From positions 1,984,001-2,048,000 of the forward strand of contig NZ_JNIF01000003.1 in assembly GCF_000702445.1 (NCBI RefSeq): 64,000 bases of DNA, in the 5' to 3' direction. Within the stretch, counting starts at the first letter, position 1. Every line of letters begins with the position of its first letter. Positions 25,143 to 34,325 of the stretch are shown piece by piece. The notes below the pieces were generated by a model, which worked only from the letters and a program-made list of their open reading frames with translations, was not told the origin of the DNA and did no database searches. A program made the position numbers and the translations under genes. Origin of the DNA: Bryobacter aggregatus MPL3. GTDB taxonomy: Bacteria > Acidobacteriota > Terriglobia > Bryobacterales > Bryobacteraceae.

Positions 25143-27133
25143 AGGCTCAGCGAAGCAAGCAGGGTGCGGCCGTCACTGCCGAGCCGCATCCGAAAGCCTG
25201 CTCGTTCGAGCAGCCGGCGCATGGGCTGGTTGTCCGATAAGAGCTCGGCAATGAGATGCCGCAGCCCTTCGCGGCGTGCGGCATCGATCAGATTTGTCAC
25301 CAGCGCACTGCCAATGCCCTGGCCCTGTGCGGAATCCCGCACGAGGAAGGCGACTTCGGCCTCCTCCATGCGCAACGGATTGCGCTGCATGCGGCCCACT
25401 CCGAGGATGCGCGAATTCTGCTCCACCACCAGCGCCAGCTCGCGCGCGTAATCGTTAAAAACCACCCGTGCCAGGCGCTCGTGCGAGATGCGTTCCTCAA
25501 ACTTGAGGAACTGCAGGTAGCGCAGATAGACGCTGCGCTCCGAAAGATCGTTGTGGAAGTCCACAAGGCGGCTTTCATCTTCAGGACGGATGGGCCGAAT
25601 GGTGGCCGCACTGCCATCGCGCAACACAACGGGGTGCTCGTATTGGCGGGGATAAGGGCGAATCACGCAGCGGGGCCAATGTTCGGGAGCAAGGCCGGCT
25701 GGCTGAGAAGTGGCGCGGACAGAGGAAACCCAGGCCGCTCCGCTTGGGTCGACCGCCAGATCGAGCCGGAGTTCCCGGATCACAGGGACTTCGCTCACCA
25801 GCCGGGCAAAGCGCACTAGCGCCGCCTCAAGAGCTAGTAGCGCTTCGGGAGTGCAGGTACGATGCAAGCGGAGGTGCTCAATGCGGCGGCGGGCCAGTGT
25901 TGAAGTGAGCGGAGGCAGCGCGGCGATCGAATCGCCATAGATCGATTCCCCGAGTCCGTGGGCGCTCAGAAAGATGACCGGTCCAAAGGTAGGGTCGATC
26001 TCGCTGCGGCAAGTGAAGCGCGTCGCGCTGGGAGATTCGGCCTCGTGTACTGGAAGCCGGTAGGCCTCGAGAATACGGTGGAGCAGGCTCGCGGGCCAAT
26101 CGGGGCGCTGCTCTTCGAGTTGTGCCGCCAGCCCGGTGACGTCGCCTGCTTCAGCGGCGAACATGGGCGTCTCGTACAAGCCATTCAAGCTGGAAGAGTA
26201 TTGCCAGAGCGTTTGGAAGGCGCGCGCCGCGGTGTCGGCATAGGGAAAGTTTGGAATGTCGGCGGCGGCCAGAATCGAGCGCGCCTCGCGCATCGATTCG
26301 CCCCCCATGAAACTGGCGAGCAAGGTCTTGTGAGACGTGGCCGCCGCCTCGGCCAGGCTGCGCGCTGCCTCCTCGATCTGTGTGTCCGGCTGCGGGGTGA
26401 CGATGGTGAGAATGCCGTGGCAGTTCGGATCTTTAAGGTGGGCGTTGATTGCCTGGCGATAGTCGGCTGTCGTCGCGCTGCCGCCCAGATCGATCAGAGC
26501 GGCCAGTTCTCCTCCCGCCAGACTGAGCGCATCGGCGGCCAGCAGACCGGGCGCGTTTGCGTTGGTAAGGATGCTGAGGCGGGAACCGCGCGGACGCGGC
26601 TGCCGCTCCAGCACATCCGCCAGATGGAAGAGATCGGCAATGCGGTTGACGCGCAGCATGCCGCAGCGGCGAAAGGCGGCATCGAAAACCGCATCGCGAT
26701 GCGGGTCACGCTTGCCTGGCTTGAGCACGATCACCGGCTTGCGCAAGGCGCATTCGCGCGCCGCAGAAAGAAAGCGGCTCGCATCCCGCACGCCCTCAAG
26801 ATAGAGCAAGATCGACTGCGTGCTGGGGTCTTCCGAGAGATAGTCGATGCAGTTGGCAAAGTCGATGTCTGGCGATCTGCCGAGTGCGATGAAAGCGCTG
26901 AAGCCCGCCTGGCTTTGTTGCGCCCAATCGAGAATCGAGGCCCCAAGCGAATTGCTTTGAGTGATGAAGGCTACCCGGCCCGGCATTACCGGAAAGCGGC
27001 TCAAGGGGAAGCGTACGCCGTCGCGCGGCGGCACCACGACATAGGACTCCGGCGCGAACGAGACCCAGCCACCTGCCTTTCTCGCTGCCGAGAAGTGGTC
27101 CTGGACGCTGCGTGGCGAGTCCTCAGAGGACAT
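25139..27133 (-). CDS. Reduced PatZ-like protein acetyltransferase (acyl-CoA-synthetase-like region plus GNAT)
   Basis: In PatZ/Pat enzymes an NDP-forming acyl-CoA synthetase-like region regulates a C-terminal GNAT that acetylates lysines. Here the GNAT part (about residues 510-664) is intact, with VRDSAQGQGIGSALV as the acetyl-CoA loop. The synthetase part is cut down. The N-terminal CoA-binding domain is missing, the SHTGA loop before the AAFRRCGMLRV segment is lost, and only the end of the ATP-grasp domain (FGPVIFLSAHG, ALPPLTSTLARR) remains. The total is about 664 residues against about 890 in E. coli PatZ. ATG 27133 has an AAGGG 8 nt upstream and is preferred to ATG 27178. It is the last gene of the glycan operon and overlaps the permease gene. 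Confidence 0.83.
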   Translation of the reverse strand: MSSEDSPRSVQDHFSAARKAGGWVSFAPESYVVVPPRDGVRFPLSRFPVMPGRVAFITQSNSLGASILDWAQQSQAGFSAFIALGRSPDIDFANCIDYLSEDPSTQSILLYLEGVRDASRFLSAARECALRKPVIVLKPGKRDPHRDAVFDAAFRRCGMLRVNRIADLFHLADVLERQPRPRGSRLSILTNANAPGLLAADALSLAGGELAALIDLGGSATTADYRQAINAHLKDPNCHGILTIVTPQPDTQIEEAARSLAEAAATSHKTLLASFMGGESMREARSILAAADIPNFPYADTAARAFQTLWQYSSSLNGLYETPMFAAEAGDVTGLAAQLEEQRPDWPASLLHRILEAYRLPVHEAESPSATRFTCRSEIDPTFGPVIFLSAHGLGESIYGDSIAALPPLTSTLARRRIEHLRLHRTCTPEALLALEAALVRFARLVSEVPVIRELRLDLAVDPSGAAWVSSVRATSQPAGLAPEHWPRCVIRPYPRQYEHPVVLRDGSAATIRPIRPEDESRLVDFHNDLSERSVYLRYLQFLKFEERISHERLARVVFNDYARELALVVEQNSRILGVGRMQRNPLRMEEAEVAFLVRDSAQGQGIGSALVTNLIDAARREGLRHLIAELLSDNQPMRRLLERAGFRMRLGSDGRTLLASLSL

Positions 27134-28295
27134 CGGCAAAGCCCTTGCGAGCACGGCGAAACACTGCAAAGCCGGCATAAAAGACCAACAGCGACGCGGC
27201 GCTCAGCTTCCCCAATGCGATCCATTCCGGACTCGTGCCGCCAATAAAAATCGCTCGATAGGCGCGCACCAGAATGTAGAGCGGGTTCTTGCCCAGCACC
27301 GGCAGCACCGCAGCGGGCAGAGAGGTCTCCGGGTAGCAAATGGGCGTGAGGAAGAACCACATTGTCAACAGCAATCCCATCACATAAATGAGATCGCGCA
27401 CAAATGCGCCGGCTGCGGCGAGCAGATAGCAAAGGCCTGCGGTGAGAAAGAACTGCGGAATCCACAGCACCGGCAACCACAGCACCGTGATCGGAATCGA
27501 GCCCCGCGTCGCCAGAAGCACGAAGAGAAACAGCACGGACGCGGTGAGTCCGGTGACCATGCCCGAGAGGGTGAGATTCACCGGCAGCACCTCCACCGGG
27601 AAGATCACCTTCGTGATCAGGTTGCGGTGTTCGAGCGTCGTGTTGGCGGCGCGGGCAAGGCTCTCGTTCATCGCGAGCCAGGGCAGCATGCCCGAGATAA
27701 AGAACAAAACGAAGCCAGATTTTGAAGGGTCTCCGGGGAACTTCGTCTGCAGGAACAGACCAAAGACAAAGTAGTAGGTCAGCATCAGCAGCAGCGGGTT
27801 GAGGATCGCCCAGAACGAGTCTGCAAAGCTGCCGCGATAGCGCGACAGGATGTCGCGGCGCACCATCGAGTACATCAGATGTCGATTCAGCCAGACCGAG
27901 GTGAAAGGGCCCAGAAAAATTTCGCGAAAGATTGCTGGCCAGCGCTCCCGCCGCAAACTCTGCGTGTTGGTGAGCAGCTTGCGTTCGACACGCACCCCGT
28001 CCGGGCAGACTTCCGCATCGATCGCGAGAAACTGCTCGCCACGGAGATAGCCCCAGTCCTTGCCGCTTTCGCGCGGGGAGATATAGAAACGGTAGCGGCC
28101 TGCCGCGATCGGCAGCGTGAGATCGAATGTGGCTTGGTGTTGCCGGTTGGTTTCCACCCAGGGACTCTCACGGAGAAAGCGTCCTGAGTCCGGATCGACC
28201 CAGTGGCAACCAACTACCGCGTCTGCGTCGAGCGAACAATCGATGCGCAACTGAAACTGATCCGCTTGGACAGCGAAATCAGTGAACTTAGGCAT
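27123..28295 (-). CDS. ABC-2 type polysaccharide export permease with N-terminal beta-sandwich domain
   Basis: Residues from about 130 to 390 form a Wzm/TagG-like ABC-2 permease with six membrane helices, starting RHLMYSMVRRDILSRYRGSF and containing the ALNPLL-type ILNPLLLMLTYYFVFG. The first 125 or so residues are an added soluble domain (SPWVETN, AAGRYRFYISP, FLAIDAEV) that resembles the C-terminal carbohydrate-binding beta-sandwich of Wzt. Normally that domain is on the ATPase. No ATPase gene is found in the cluster or window. The protein should export a lipid-linked glycan across the inner membrane. It overlaps the upstream gene by 8 nt. Confidence 0.88.
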   Translation of the reverse strand: MPKFTDFAVQADQFQLRIDCSLDADAVVGCHWVDPDSGRFLRESPWVETNRQHQATFDLTLPIAAGRYRFYISPRESGKDWGYLRGEQFLAIDAEVCPDGVRVERKLLTNTQSLRRERWPAIFREIFLGPFTSVWLNRHLMYSMVRRDILSRYRGSFADSFWAILNPLLLMLTYYFVFGLFLQTKFPGDPSKSGFVLFFISGMLPWLAMNESLARAANTTLEHRNLITKVIFPVEVLPVNLTLSGMVTGLTASVLFLFVLLATRGSIPITVLWLPVLWIPQFFLTAGLCYLLAAAGAFVRDLIYVMGLLLTMWFFLTPICYPETSLPAAVLPVLGKNPLYILVRAYRAIFIGGTSPEWIALGKLSAASLLVFYAGFAVFRRARKGFADVL

Positions 28296-30264
28296 AGAGC
28301 CAGCCAGGATAACGGTTTCGAATCGGACCCACCTTGCGGCCCACGCAATAGATGCCGTCTCCGCGCAGTTCGCTGGTCAGATTGTACTGCTCCAGCAGAT
28401 GCGAAATGTAGTGGTGCTCGGGATGGGGCGTCTCAAGGAACTCTCCGGTCTCCAGCTTGGTCACTTCAAAGCCGCTCTCCCAGAACAGCAAATGCACTTC
28501 CTTGGCGGTGTACTCGCGGTTGTGCCGGGCCTCGGCGTCTTCACCGGGCTTGCGCGGCAGAATGTAGGCCGGGAAAAAGCTCGGATGATAACCCTGCAGA
28601 ATCGCGTTCAACGCGCGCAATGAGGCGATATTCGGTGTCGTGATCAGCAGCGAGCCACCCGGCTTCAGAATCCGATGGATCTCGCTCATCATGTGCATCG
28701 GGTCGGCGGTGAGATGCTCCAGCAACTCGCAACACAGGACGGTGTCAAAGCTCGCGTCCGGGTAGGGGAAGTGGTCTTTTTCCGCGTCGAAAAGATCGAC
28801 ATCGCACTCGAACTTTTCACCATTTTCGGAGACGATCTCGTGGTGATCGGTCTTGCCGGAAGGCCCGTAATAGCAGCCGCGCACGGTGCCGTAGCCCAAC
28901 TGGTGCTTCAGCGCCGGAGTGATCTGCATGTAGGCGCCCATCTCGAGGATCGATTTCGAGGCGTCCCCGGGCGGCGTCAAGGCGAGCGTCTTGGTGAAAC
29001 GGGTGATGTGCGTTGCGGTGTACTGTTTGCCGCCCTCGTCCTGCGCCCAGGACAGGATATAGGGCGCAGGAACCTCCACGCTAGAGACTTCAACTACGGG
29101 CGCCCGGGCGACGCTTCCCCCGGACTTGCCGGACTGCACGCGATCGAGAAAATCGACATAGCGATGGGCAACCACATCCCAGGGGCATTCCTGCTCCACC
29201 CAACGGCGTGCCCGGTTTCCCAACGCTTTGCGATAGGAGGCACGGGCGCAGAGCAGATTCAGGAATTCAAAGATCGTATCTTCTTCAGCGGTATTCGGCG
29301 GCGAGGGTACCTTGAGGCAGATCTCATCGGGGTATTCCGAGAAACTCCCGATGTCTGTCACCAGTACGGGCTTGCCGAGAGAAAACGCGCGCAGCAGGGT
29401 ACCGGAACTCTCGCCCACTGTCGGGTAGCGGAGGTTCAATACGATATCGGTTGCTTCGAGGTAGCTGTGGAAGTCCTCAGCCGTCAGATAGCCGAGCACG
29501 CGTACGGACTCTTCGAGCTGCAAGCTGCGGAGCAGGTTTTCGAGGTCCAGATCGGGGTGCGGGTCGCCGCACAGGATCATGCGTGCATCGGGCTGCAAGC
29601 GCAGCAGGCGCCGGAAGGCGCGGAGCGATTCGGCAATGCGCTTATAGGGCTTGAGAAAGCCAAAGATGCCCACCAGCGGGGAGGAGGGGGTGAGGCCAAG
29701 ACGGCTGCGATACTCTTCGCGCTGCGATGGTTGGGTTGGGTCGCGATCGATCCAGGCGCCATGCCAGATTTTGGTGACCGGCCCCGTATAGCCTGCCTCT
29801 CGCACCGATTGCGCGACACAGTCCGAGTGGACGATCACACCGCGGGCGTTGGCGAGCAGACGGCGCAGCATCGGTACGCCTTCATAGTCCGGTCCGACTT
29901 CCAGCCTTCTCACTCTTTGCGCAAAGGCTGCGGCCGCCGGGCCGCCATCGAATGCGACCCCTTCCATGTAGGCGTCCCAGTTGCCTTGCTTGATGGTCCG
30001 CTCGGCATGGAGGTGGTGGAGATTTCCTTCGTGCAGGACGATGACGCCGGGATGCTCAAGGGCGCATTCATAGATCGACGAATGGTATTCGTTATTGCCC
30101 ATCTGGTAGAGCAAAACGTCGAAATTTTTCAATTGCGCCGCAGGTGGGGGCGTTTCAAAGGTTTCGATTTCCGCCAAGTGTTTCAGGGGTTCGAGAATGG
30201 CCGCGGAGTAGTCTGCGATTCCGCTCCGCACCGGGGGCAGAGGAGAGAAGAAGGCAATCCGCAT
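28288..30264 (-). CDS. Glycosyltransferase (GT4) fused to SAM-dependent methyltransferase
   Basis: The N-terminal half (about residues 1-385) is a GT-B glycosyltransferase, with MRIAFFSPLPPVRSGIADYS at the start, VGIFGFLKPYKR and the late NLRYPTVGESSGTLLRAFSLGKPV segment. The C-terminal half (about 400-645) is a class I methyltransferase with ILEMGAYMQ as a loose motif I, FDTVLCCELLEHL and LKPGGSLLITTPN. The fusion would add and then methylate a sugar, which often caps an O-antigen chain before ABC export. The permease gene follows with an 8-nt overlap, which fits chain capping coupled to export. The ATG directly abuts the stop of the DUF3108 gene. Confidence 0.9.
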   Translation of the reverse strand: MRIAFFSPLPPVRSGIADYSAAILEPLKHLAEIETFETPPPAAQLKNFDVLLYQMGNNEYHSSIYECALEHPGVIVLHEGNLHHLHAERTIKQGNWDAYMEGVAFDGGPAAAAFAQRVRRLEVGPDYEGVPMLRRLLANARGVIVHSDCVAQSVREAGYTGPVTKIWHGAWIDRDPTQPSQREEYRSRLGLTPSSPLVGIFGFLKPYKRIAESLRAFRRLLRLQPDARMILCGDPHPDLDLENLLRSLQLEESVRVLGYLTAEDFHSYLEATDIVLNLRYPTVGESSGTLLRAFSLGKPVLVTDIGSFSEYPDEICLKVPSPPNTAEEDTIFEFLNLLCARASYRKALGNRARRWVEQECPWDVVAHRYVDFLDRVQSGKSGGSVARAPVVEVSSVEVPAPYILSWAQDEGGKQYTATHITRFTKTLALTPPGDASKSILEMGAYMQITPALKHQLGYGTVRGCYYGPSGKTDHHEIVSENGEKFECDVDLFDAEKDHFPYPDASFDTVLCCELLEHLTADPMHMMSEIHRILKPGGSLLITTPNIASLRALNAILQGYHPSFFPAYILPRKPGEDAEARHNREYTAKEVHLLFWESGFEVTKLETGEFLETPHPEHHYISHLLEQYNLTSELRGDGIYCVGRKVGPIRNRYPGWLYA

Positions 30265-30936
30265 CTAGCGCTGCAACTCCATCGCGAAGCTTCCGAGTAC
30301 GAGTGGGACCCGGAAGAGGAGAGGCGTACGCATCGGATCGCGTCCGAAGAAAATTTCGAGCGAATTCTTGGACGCGGGGCCCTGTATCGAGATTTGCATT
30401 TTGTCGGCTTGCTCCGCGACACTTCCGATCGTGACGGAAGTGGCTCCCAGGTATTTGAAGGTGAGTTGGTAGGCAGATCCGAAGAAGACGGTCTGGGCGG
30501 ACGGCACCCGGCCCTGTTGCAACTCGGAACGGAGAAAATAGACCATGGCCAGTGCATCGCGGCCACAGTTTCCGATATTCATCTGCGACTTGCCACCCTT
30601 ATCGGTCGTGCGCTCGACGATGGATTCGTCGGGTTTGAACTCTAACTTCTCGTTGTTTTTCCGCGAGCCATGCTTCAGCTTTTTTTCAAGCAGGATGGAG
30701 CAGTAATCCGGCTTGGCCTGCGAGATGATCTCATCGGCAACGGCAAAGCCGGGCACCGAAGCATCAAGGCGAAGCTCAAAACGGCGGCCGGCGGCGGACG
30801 CATCGAGATTATCTGCAATGAGGGTTGCTTCGCCCAGCGATAAGCCGCTAGGCCAGTTCACGTTGTAGCGCAAGGTTTCTGAAGCCGCTCCCAGATTCAG
30901 GCAGGAGAGGATCACAGCAAAAAGGTAGCGGCTCAT
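30265..30936 (-). CDS. DUF3108-type periplasmic protein
   Basis: The 223-residue product has a signal peptide (MSRYLFAVILSCLNLGAAS) and the pattern of DUF3108 proteins: LRYNVNWPSGLSLGEATL at the start, a Cys/Lys-rich middle and the DALAMVYFLRSE segment. The biochemical role of the family is unknown; members are periplasmic and often near envelope genes. The first codons overlap the stop of the upstream glycosyltransferase gene by 4 nt and the last codon touches the next start, so it is a firm member of the glycan operon. Confidence 0.82.
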   Translation of the reverse strand: MSRYLFAVILSCLNLGAASETLRYNVNWPSGLSLGEATLIADNLDASAAGRRFELRLDASVPGFAVADEIISQAKPDYCSILLEKKLKHGSRKNNEKLEFKPDESIVERTTDKGGKSQMNIGNCGRDALAMVYFLRSELQQGRVPSAQTVFFGSAYQLTFKYLGATSVTIGSVAEQADKMQISIQGPASKNSLEIFFGRDPMRTPLLFRVPLVLGSFAMELQR

Positions 30937-32090
30937 GAAGATTGGACGGTTTGCGCCACCCGAACGTTGCCTTTGCTGCGTCGGCGGCGGCCCACGACAT
31001 CATAATAAACGTCCAGGGTCTGCTGTGCCGCCTTCTCCCAACTGAAGCGCGCCGCGTTCTTTTGGCCCAGACGCTCCATGCGCTGGCGGAGTTCATTGTC
31101 CAGCAAGAGATCCCGCATGGCCTTGACGATCTCGGTTCTCGAATTCGGATCAAAGAGCAGTGCGGCAGAATCGGCTACTTCTGGCATGGCTGAGGTATTG
31201 GAGCAGGCGACGGCGCGCCCGCAAGCCTGTGCCTCCAGAATCGGAAGGCCAAATCCTTCATAAAAGCTGGGGAAAACAAAGAGTTCGGCGGCATTGTAGA
31301 GATGCAGCAGATCTTCGTCATTGACAAAATCGGTGAAATGGATCCGGTCGGCGACGGTGGAAGTGCGGGCGGCCTCATAGACGCGAGGGGCAAACCAGGT
31401 GGGTTTCCCCACCAGTACCAGGTGATGGGGCAATTGCGGGTGGTTGCGGATCAGCTCAGCATAGGCTTCAATCAGACCCACCTGGTTCTTGCGCGGCTGC
31501 AAATCGCCGACCGACAAAATATAGGGCCACTGGACGCCAAAATTCTCAGAGACGCAATTGAACGCAGCCTTGGGACTTACAGAGCGGAAGTGCGGCGAAA
31601 CGGCGTTATAAATCACTTCGATCCGCGCCGGGTCCACCTGATAGGCCGCCATGATGCGCTGGCGCGAAAATTCGCTGACCGTCAGCACGCGGGCTGCCCG
31701 CTTGACGGTGTGAGCGACGGTGGTCTGCAACTGCAGCCGCCGTGGGATGGTGAAATATTCGGGCCGCTCGAGGTAGCTGACATCGTGCACGCTCACGACA
31801 ACGGGTACCGGGCAATAGAGCGGCGCGGTGTACTGGACGTGGAGGAGATTCGGTTTATCGGCGAAAACCCGGCGCGTGAGATCAAAGCCCAGGCGGAGAA
31901 ACGGATTGGTCGAAACACTCCGTTTTTCGAAACGGTTGGGGACTTCCGACTCCGCGTACTCGGAGCAGACATAGGCGTAGAACTGAGAGTCGCGGTCTAA
32001 CCGGGCGTAGTTCTCCAGGAGATTCCGGACATAAACTTCGTTCCCCGTGAGATGTCGGCCAATGGTATGCGCGTCGATCGCAAAGCGCAT
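30933..32090 (-). CDS. Glycosyltransferase family 4 (glycan operon)
   Basis: This retaining GT-B glycosyltransferase has about 385 residues. It shows MRFAIDAHTIGRHLTGNEVYVRN at the start (written here as parts: acceptor-side GxxxY loop), ILSVGDLQPRKNQ in the hinge and FPSFYEGFGLPILEAQACG, the EX7E donor-binding motif. The C-terminal tail is basic (GRRRRSKG). ATG 32090 follows GGGGA and matches the family start; upstream residues in the open frame do not. A 53-bp gap to the upstream gene is the longest in this operon and could hold an internal promoter. Confidence 0.92.
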   Translation of the reverse strand: MRFAIDAHTIGRHLTGNEVYVRNLLENYARLDRDSQFYAYVCSEYAESEVPNRFEKRSVSTNPFLRLGFDLTRRVFADKPNLLHVQYTAPLYCPVPVVVSVHDVSYLERPEYFTIPRRLQLQTTVAHTVKRAARVLTVSEFSRQRIMAAYQVDPARIEVIYNAVSPHFRSVSPKAAFNCVSENFGVQWPYILSVGDLQPRKNQVGLIEAYAELIRNHPQLPHHLVLVGKPTWFAPRVYEAARTSTVADRIHFTDFVNDEDLLHLYNAAELFVFPSFYEGFGLPILEAQACGRAVACSNTSAMPEVADSAALLFDPNSRTEIVKAMRDLLLDNELRQRMERLGQKNAARFSWEKAAQQTLDVYYDVVGRRRRSKGNVRVAQTVQSS

Positions 32091-32143
32091 GAAGGTCCCC
32101 CCAGTATAATTCAATGGCTTGGAAGTGCTTCTAGGCAAGAGTG

Positions 32144-33334
32144 TTACAGCTCCAGTTCCTTCAATTGGGCGCGAGCGGATTGCCAAGTGTAGTGTTCCTC
32201 ATAAAGGAGACGCGCCGCTTGTGCGAGGTGGGAACCCAACTCTCTATCATCGAACAATTCGATCACGCTTTGACGGAAGGCCGTGGCCGAGTCCGAAATT
32301 CGAAGGTGTTGCCCGGGAATAGCCTCCAACCCTTCCGCCCCAAGAGTCGTGGAAACCACCGGAGTTCCTGCAGCCCAGGCTTCCAGAATTTTCAGCCGGG
32401 TGCCGGAGCCGGAGAGCAGCGGCACAATGGCCAGCCGGGACTTTGCGATTTCTTCGATCGCATCCGATACCGGTCCTACGAAGTCGATGCCGGCCGCGGA
32501 TTGCCCAATTTGCTTGGCGTATTGAATTTCTTTGCCCACCAAGCGAAGAGTACAACCCGGATGAGCTTGGCGGATAGCGGGCCAGCAGGAGGCCAGGAAC
32601 CATGCCAGGGCGCTTTGGTTTGGCTGGTAGGCAAAGTTCCCGCTAAAGACGATGGAATTCGATCCCGGCTGCTTGGGGCGCTCGTGCCAGGGGATTGTAT
32701 TGGCAACCACGGCGCTGGCTTTTGCATTTTTGACGATTCTGCATCGATCGGCTTCCGAACTGGTGACAATCCAGTCGAAGCGAGGCAGCAACGACGCCTC
32801 CAGTGCCCGCGCGCAACGGGCAAAATGTCCGATGAGAGGGCGCTGCACGAGCGGGGAATCGGCTTTCATGGAATCAAAATAAGCCGATTCGACATTATGG
32901 AGGTCGAGCACCAGCTTGGCCGCATGAGGCTGGAGGGTGGAGACGTACTGGGCGGCCCAGAAATGTTCGATCCAGGCGAGATCGAAGTGCTGGCCCTGCA
33001 AAATTTTGGCGAGGTGGTGGTCAAAGCCCGCAAAGCGGTCCACCAGGGGAGGAACGCCGCGCAGTCCCCGCCCGAGGTTGCGCCGCAGCCGCGGCCAGAA
33101 GTCTTTGGTGTGATGCGGCAGGTCAATGGTATGTGCGGCGTGCAACATCCCTGCCGGGTATTGCCCGGCCGGGTCGGGATCTCCTATGAGGCGGAAGTGG
33201 ATCGCGTGCAGTTCGAATTCGCTGGCAAGGAATTCGAGGATCGAAGCACTGCGGAGTGGCCCTCCTCCGATCACTGGATAGGGGGCCTCGGGGAGGACGG
33301 CGAGCGCCCGGCGCTTAGCCGGCACAACGCTCAT
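32144..33334 (-). CDS. Glycosyltransferase family 4 (glycan operon)
   Basis: The 396-residue protein has a GT-B fold: an N-terminal acceptor domain (ALAVLPEAPYPVIGGGPLRS, IEHFWAAQY), NSIVFSGNFAYQPNQSAL in the linker, and a GSGTRLKILEAWAAGTPVVST donor motif. It resembles sugar transferases of exopolysaccharide systems. It overlaps the upstream glycosyltransferase gene by 20 nt, so the two are coupled. Confidence 0.9.
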   Translation of the reverse strand: MSVVPAKRRALAVLPEAPYPVIGGGPLRSASILEFLASEFELHAIHFRLIGDPDPAGQYPAGMLHAAHTIDLPHHTKDFWPRLRRNLGRGLRGVPPLVDRFAGFDHHLAKILQGQHFDLAWIEHFWAAQYVSTLQPHAAKLVLDLHNVESAYFDSMKADSPLVQRPLIGHFARCARALEASLLPRFDWIVTSSEADRCRIVKNAKASAVVANTIPWHERPKQPGSNSIVFSGNFAYQPNQSALAWFLASCWPAIRQAHPGCTLRLVGKEIQYAKQIGQSAAGIDFVGPVSDAIEEIAKSRLAIVPLLSGSGTRLKILEAWAAGTPVVSTTLGAEGLEAIPGQHLRISDSATAFRQSVIELFDDRELGSHLAQAARLLYEEHYTWQSARAQLKELEL

Positions 33335-34325
33335 AAAGTTGCCGGAAGGCGGCGGCGGTGCGCTGCCAGGAGAAGTGTTGGGCCTGCTCGAGGCTTCGGG
33401 CTTGCCGCTGGGGATCGGGATGAGTCCAGAGCTCGCTCATTGTGTCTGCCCAGGCCTCGGGAGATTCGGGGTGGGCGTAAAGCGCCGCGTCACCGCCCAC
33501 TTCCCGCAGCACCGGAATGTCGGATGCCACGACAATCGCCCCGCATTGCATTGCTTCCACAACGGGAAGACCAAAGCCTTCATAGCGCGACGGATACAAC
33601 ACTGCAGTTGCATTGCGATAGAGGGCAGGGAGCAAGCCTTCTTCCTGCTTGCCAATCCAGGTGATGCCTTCGCCTTGCGGCACGGCGTAGCCGTCTCGCG
33701 CCTGTCCTGCCAGCACCAACTTGCAGTGCAGGCCTCGAGCCTGCAAAATCGCCATTGCTTTCACCAGGACTCCGAGATTCTTGCGATCCTCGAGAGTTCC
33801 GAGACAAAGGAAATAAGGTCCCCCCTCATCCTGGGTGCCTGCTTCGAAATGAGCGGCGGCGGCCAGGGGAATCGTCACCACCCGGTCTGCCGGAAAGCGA
33901 AAGCGCTCGATCAGCTCTTCGCGAACCGCCTCCGAAGGGGTATGGACAAAGTCTGGAATGCGCAAGCGCAGCAGCATCGCGCAACGCGACTGCACCCTTG
34001 CGCTTGCCGCTCCTGGCTCCCGCCAGGGCGACAGGTCGTGAACTGTCATCACACAAGGCCGCTGCTTCACATAGGGGACCGCAAAATCAGTGCCGTGAAA
34101 AAGGTCTGCCTCGACGCGAGCCATCGCACGGTTCAAGCCAAACATCCACCAGCGCTTCTCGATTCCTTTCGGGAGCGGCGCAAATTGATCGGAGAGCGGG
34201 GTGAAATTGTCTGTGGGGAACTCTGCGCGCAAGGCGAGCAGCAACTGGTCTGTAAAGCGTCGGATGCCGCCGAGCGGCCCCATGAGCGGTGTTCCATCGA
34301 GAGCCACGCGCATCGTTTCAGGCAT
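33315..34325 (-). CDS. Glycosyltransferase family 4 (glycan operon)
   Basis: The 336-residue protein is a short GT4 enzyme, with MRVALDGTPLMGPLGGIRRF at residues 5-24, VMTVHDLSPW, YFLCLGTLEDRKNL and YPSRYEGFGLPVVEAMQCG as the donor EX7E motif. The start may be ATG 34325, which overlaps the MFS stop, or the internal ATG 34313; the sequence from 34313 looks most like other GT4 starts. The acceptor and sugar are unknown. Confidence 0.91.
   Translation of the reverse strand: MPETMRVALDGTPLMGPLGGIRRFTDQLLLALRAEFPTDNFTPLSDQFAPLPKGIEKRWWMFGLNRAMARVEADLFHGTDFAVPYVKQRPCVMTVHDLSPWREPGAASARVQSRCAMLLRLRIPDFVHTPSEAVREELIERFRFPADRVVTIPLAAAAHFEAGTQDEGGPYFLCLGTLEDRKNLGVLVKAMAILQARGLHCKLVLAGQARDGYAVPQGEGITWIGKQEEGLLPALYRNATAVLYPSRYEGFGLPVVEAMQCGAIVVASDIPVLREVGGDAALYAHPESPEAWADTMSELWTHPDPQRQARSLEQAQHFSWQRTAAAFRQLYERCAG

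Noticed and set aside
28675-30645. Open frame of 656 codons on the plus strand across the glycan operon
   Set aside because: It runs antisense to the glycosyltransferase-methyltransferase and DUF3108 genes, whose motifs are certain. Its composition is that of a shadow frame.
32141-33664. Open frame of 507 codons on the plus strand across two glycosyltransferase genes
   Set aside because: Same reason: it is antisense to two clear GT4 genes and has no recognisable domain.
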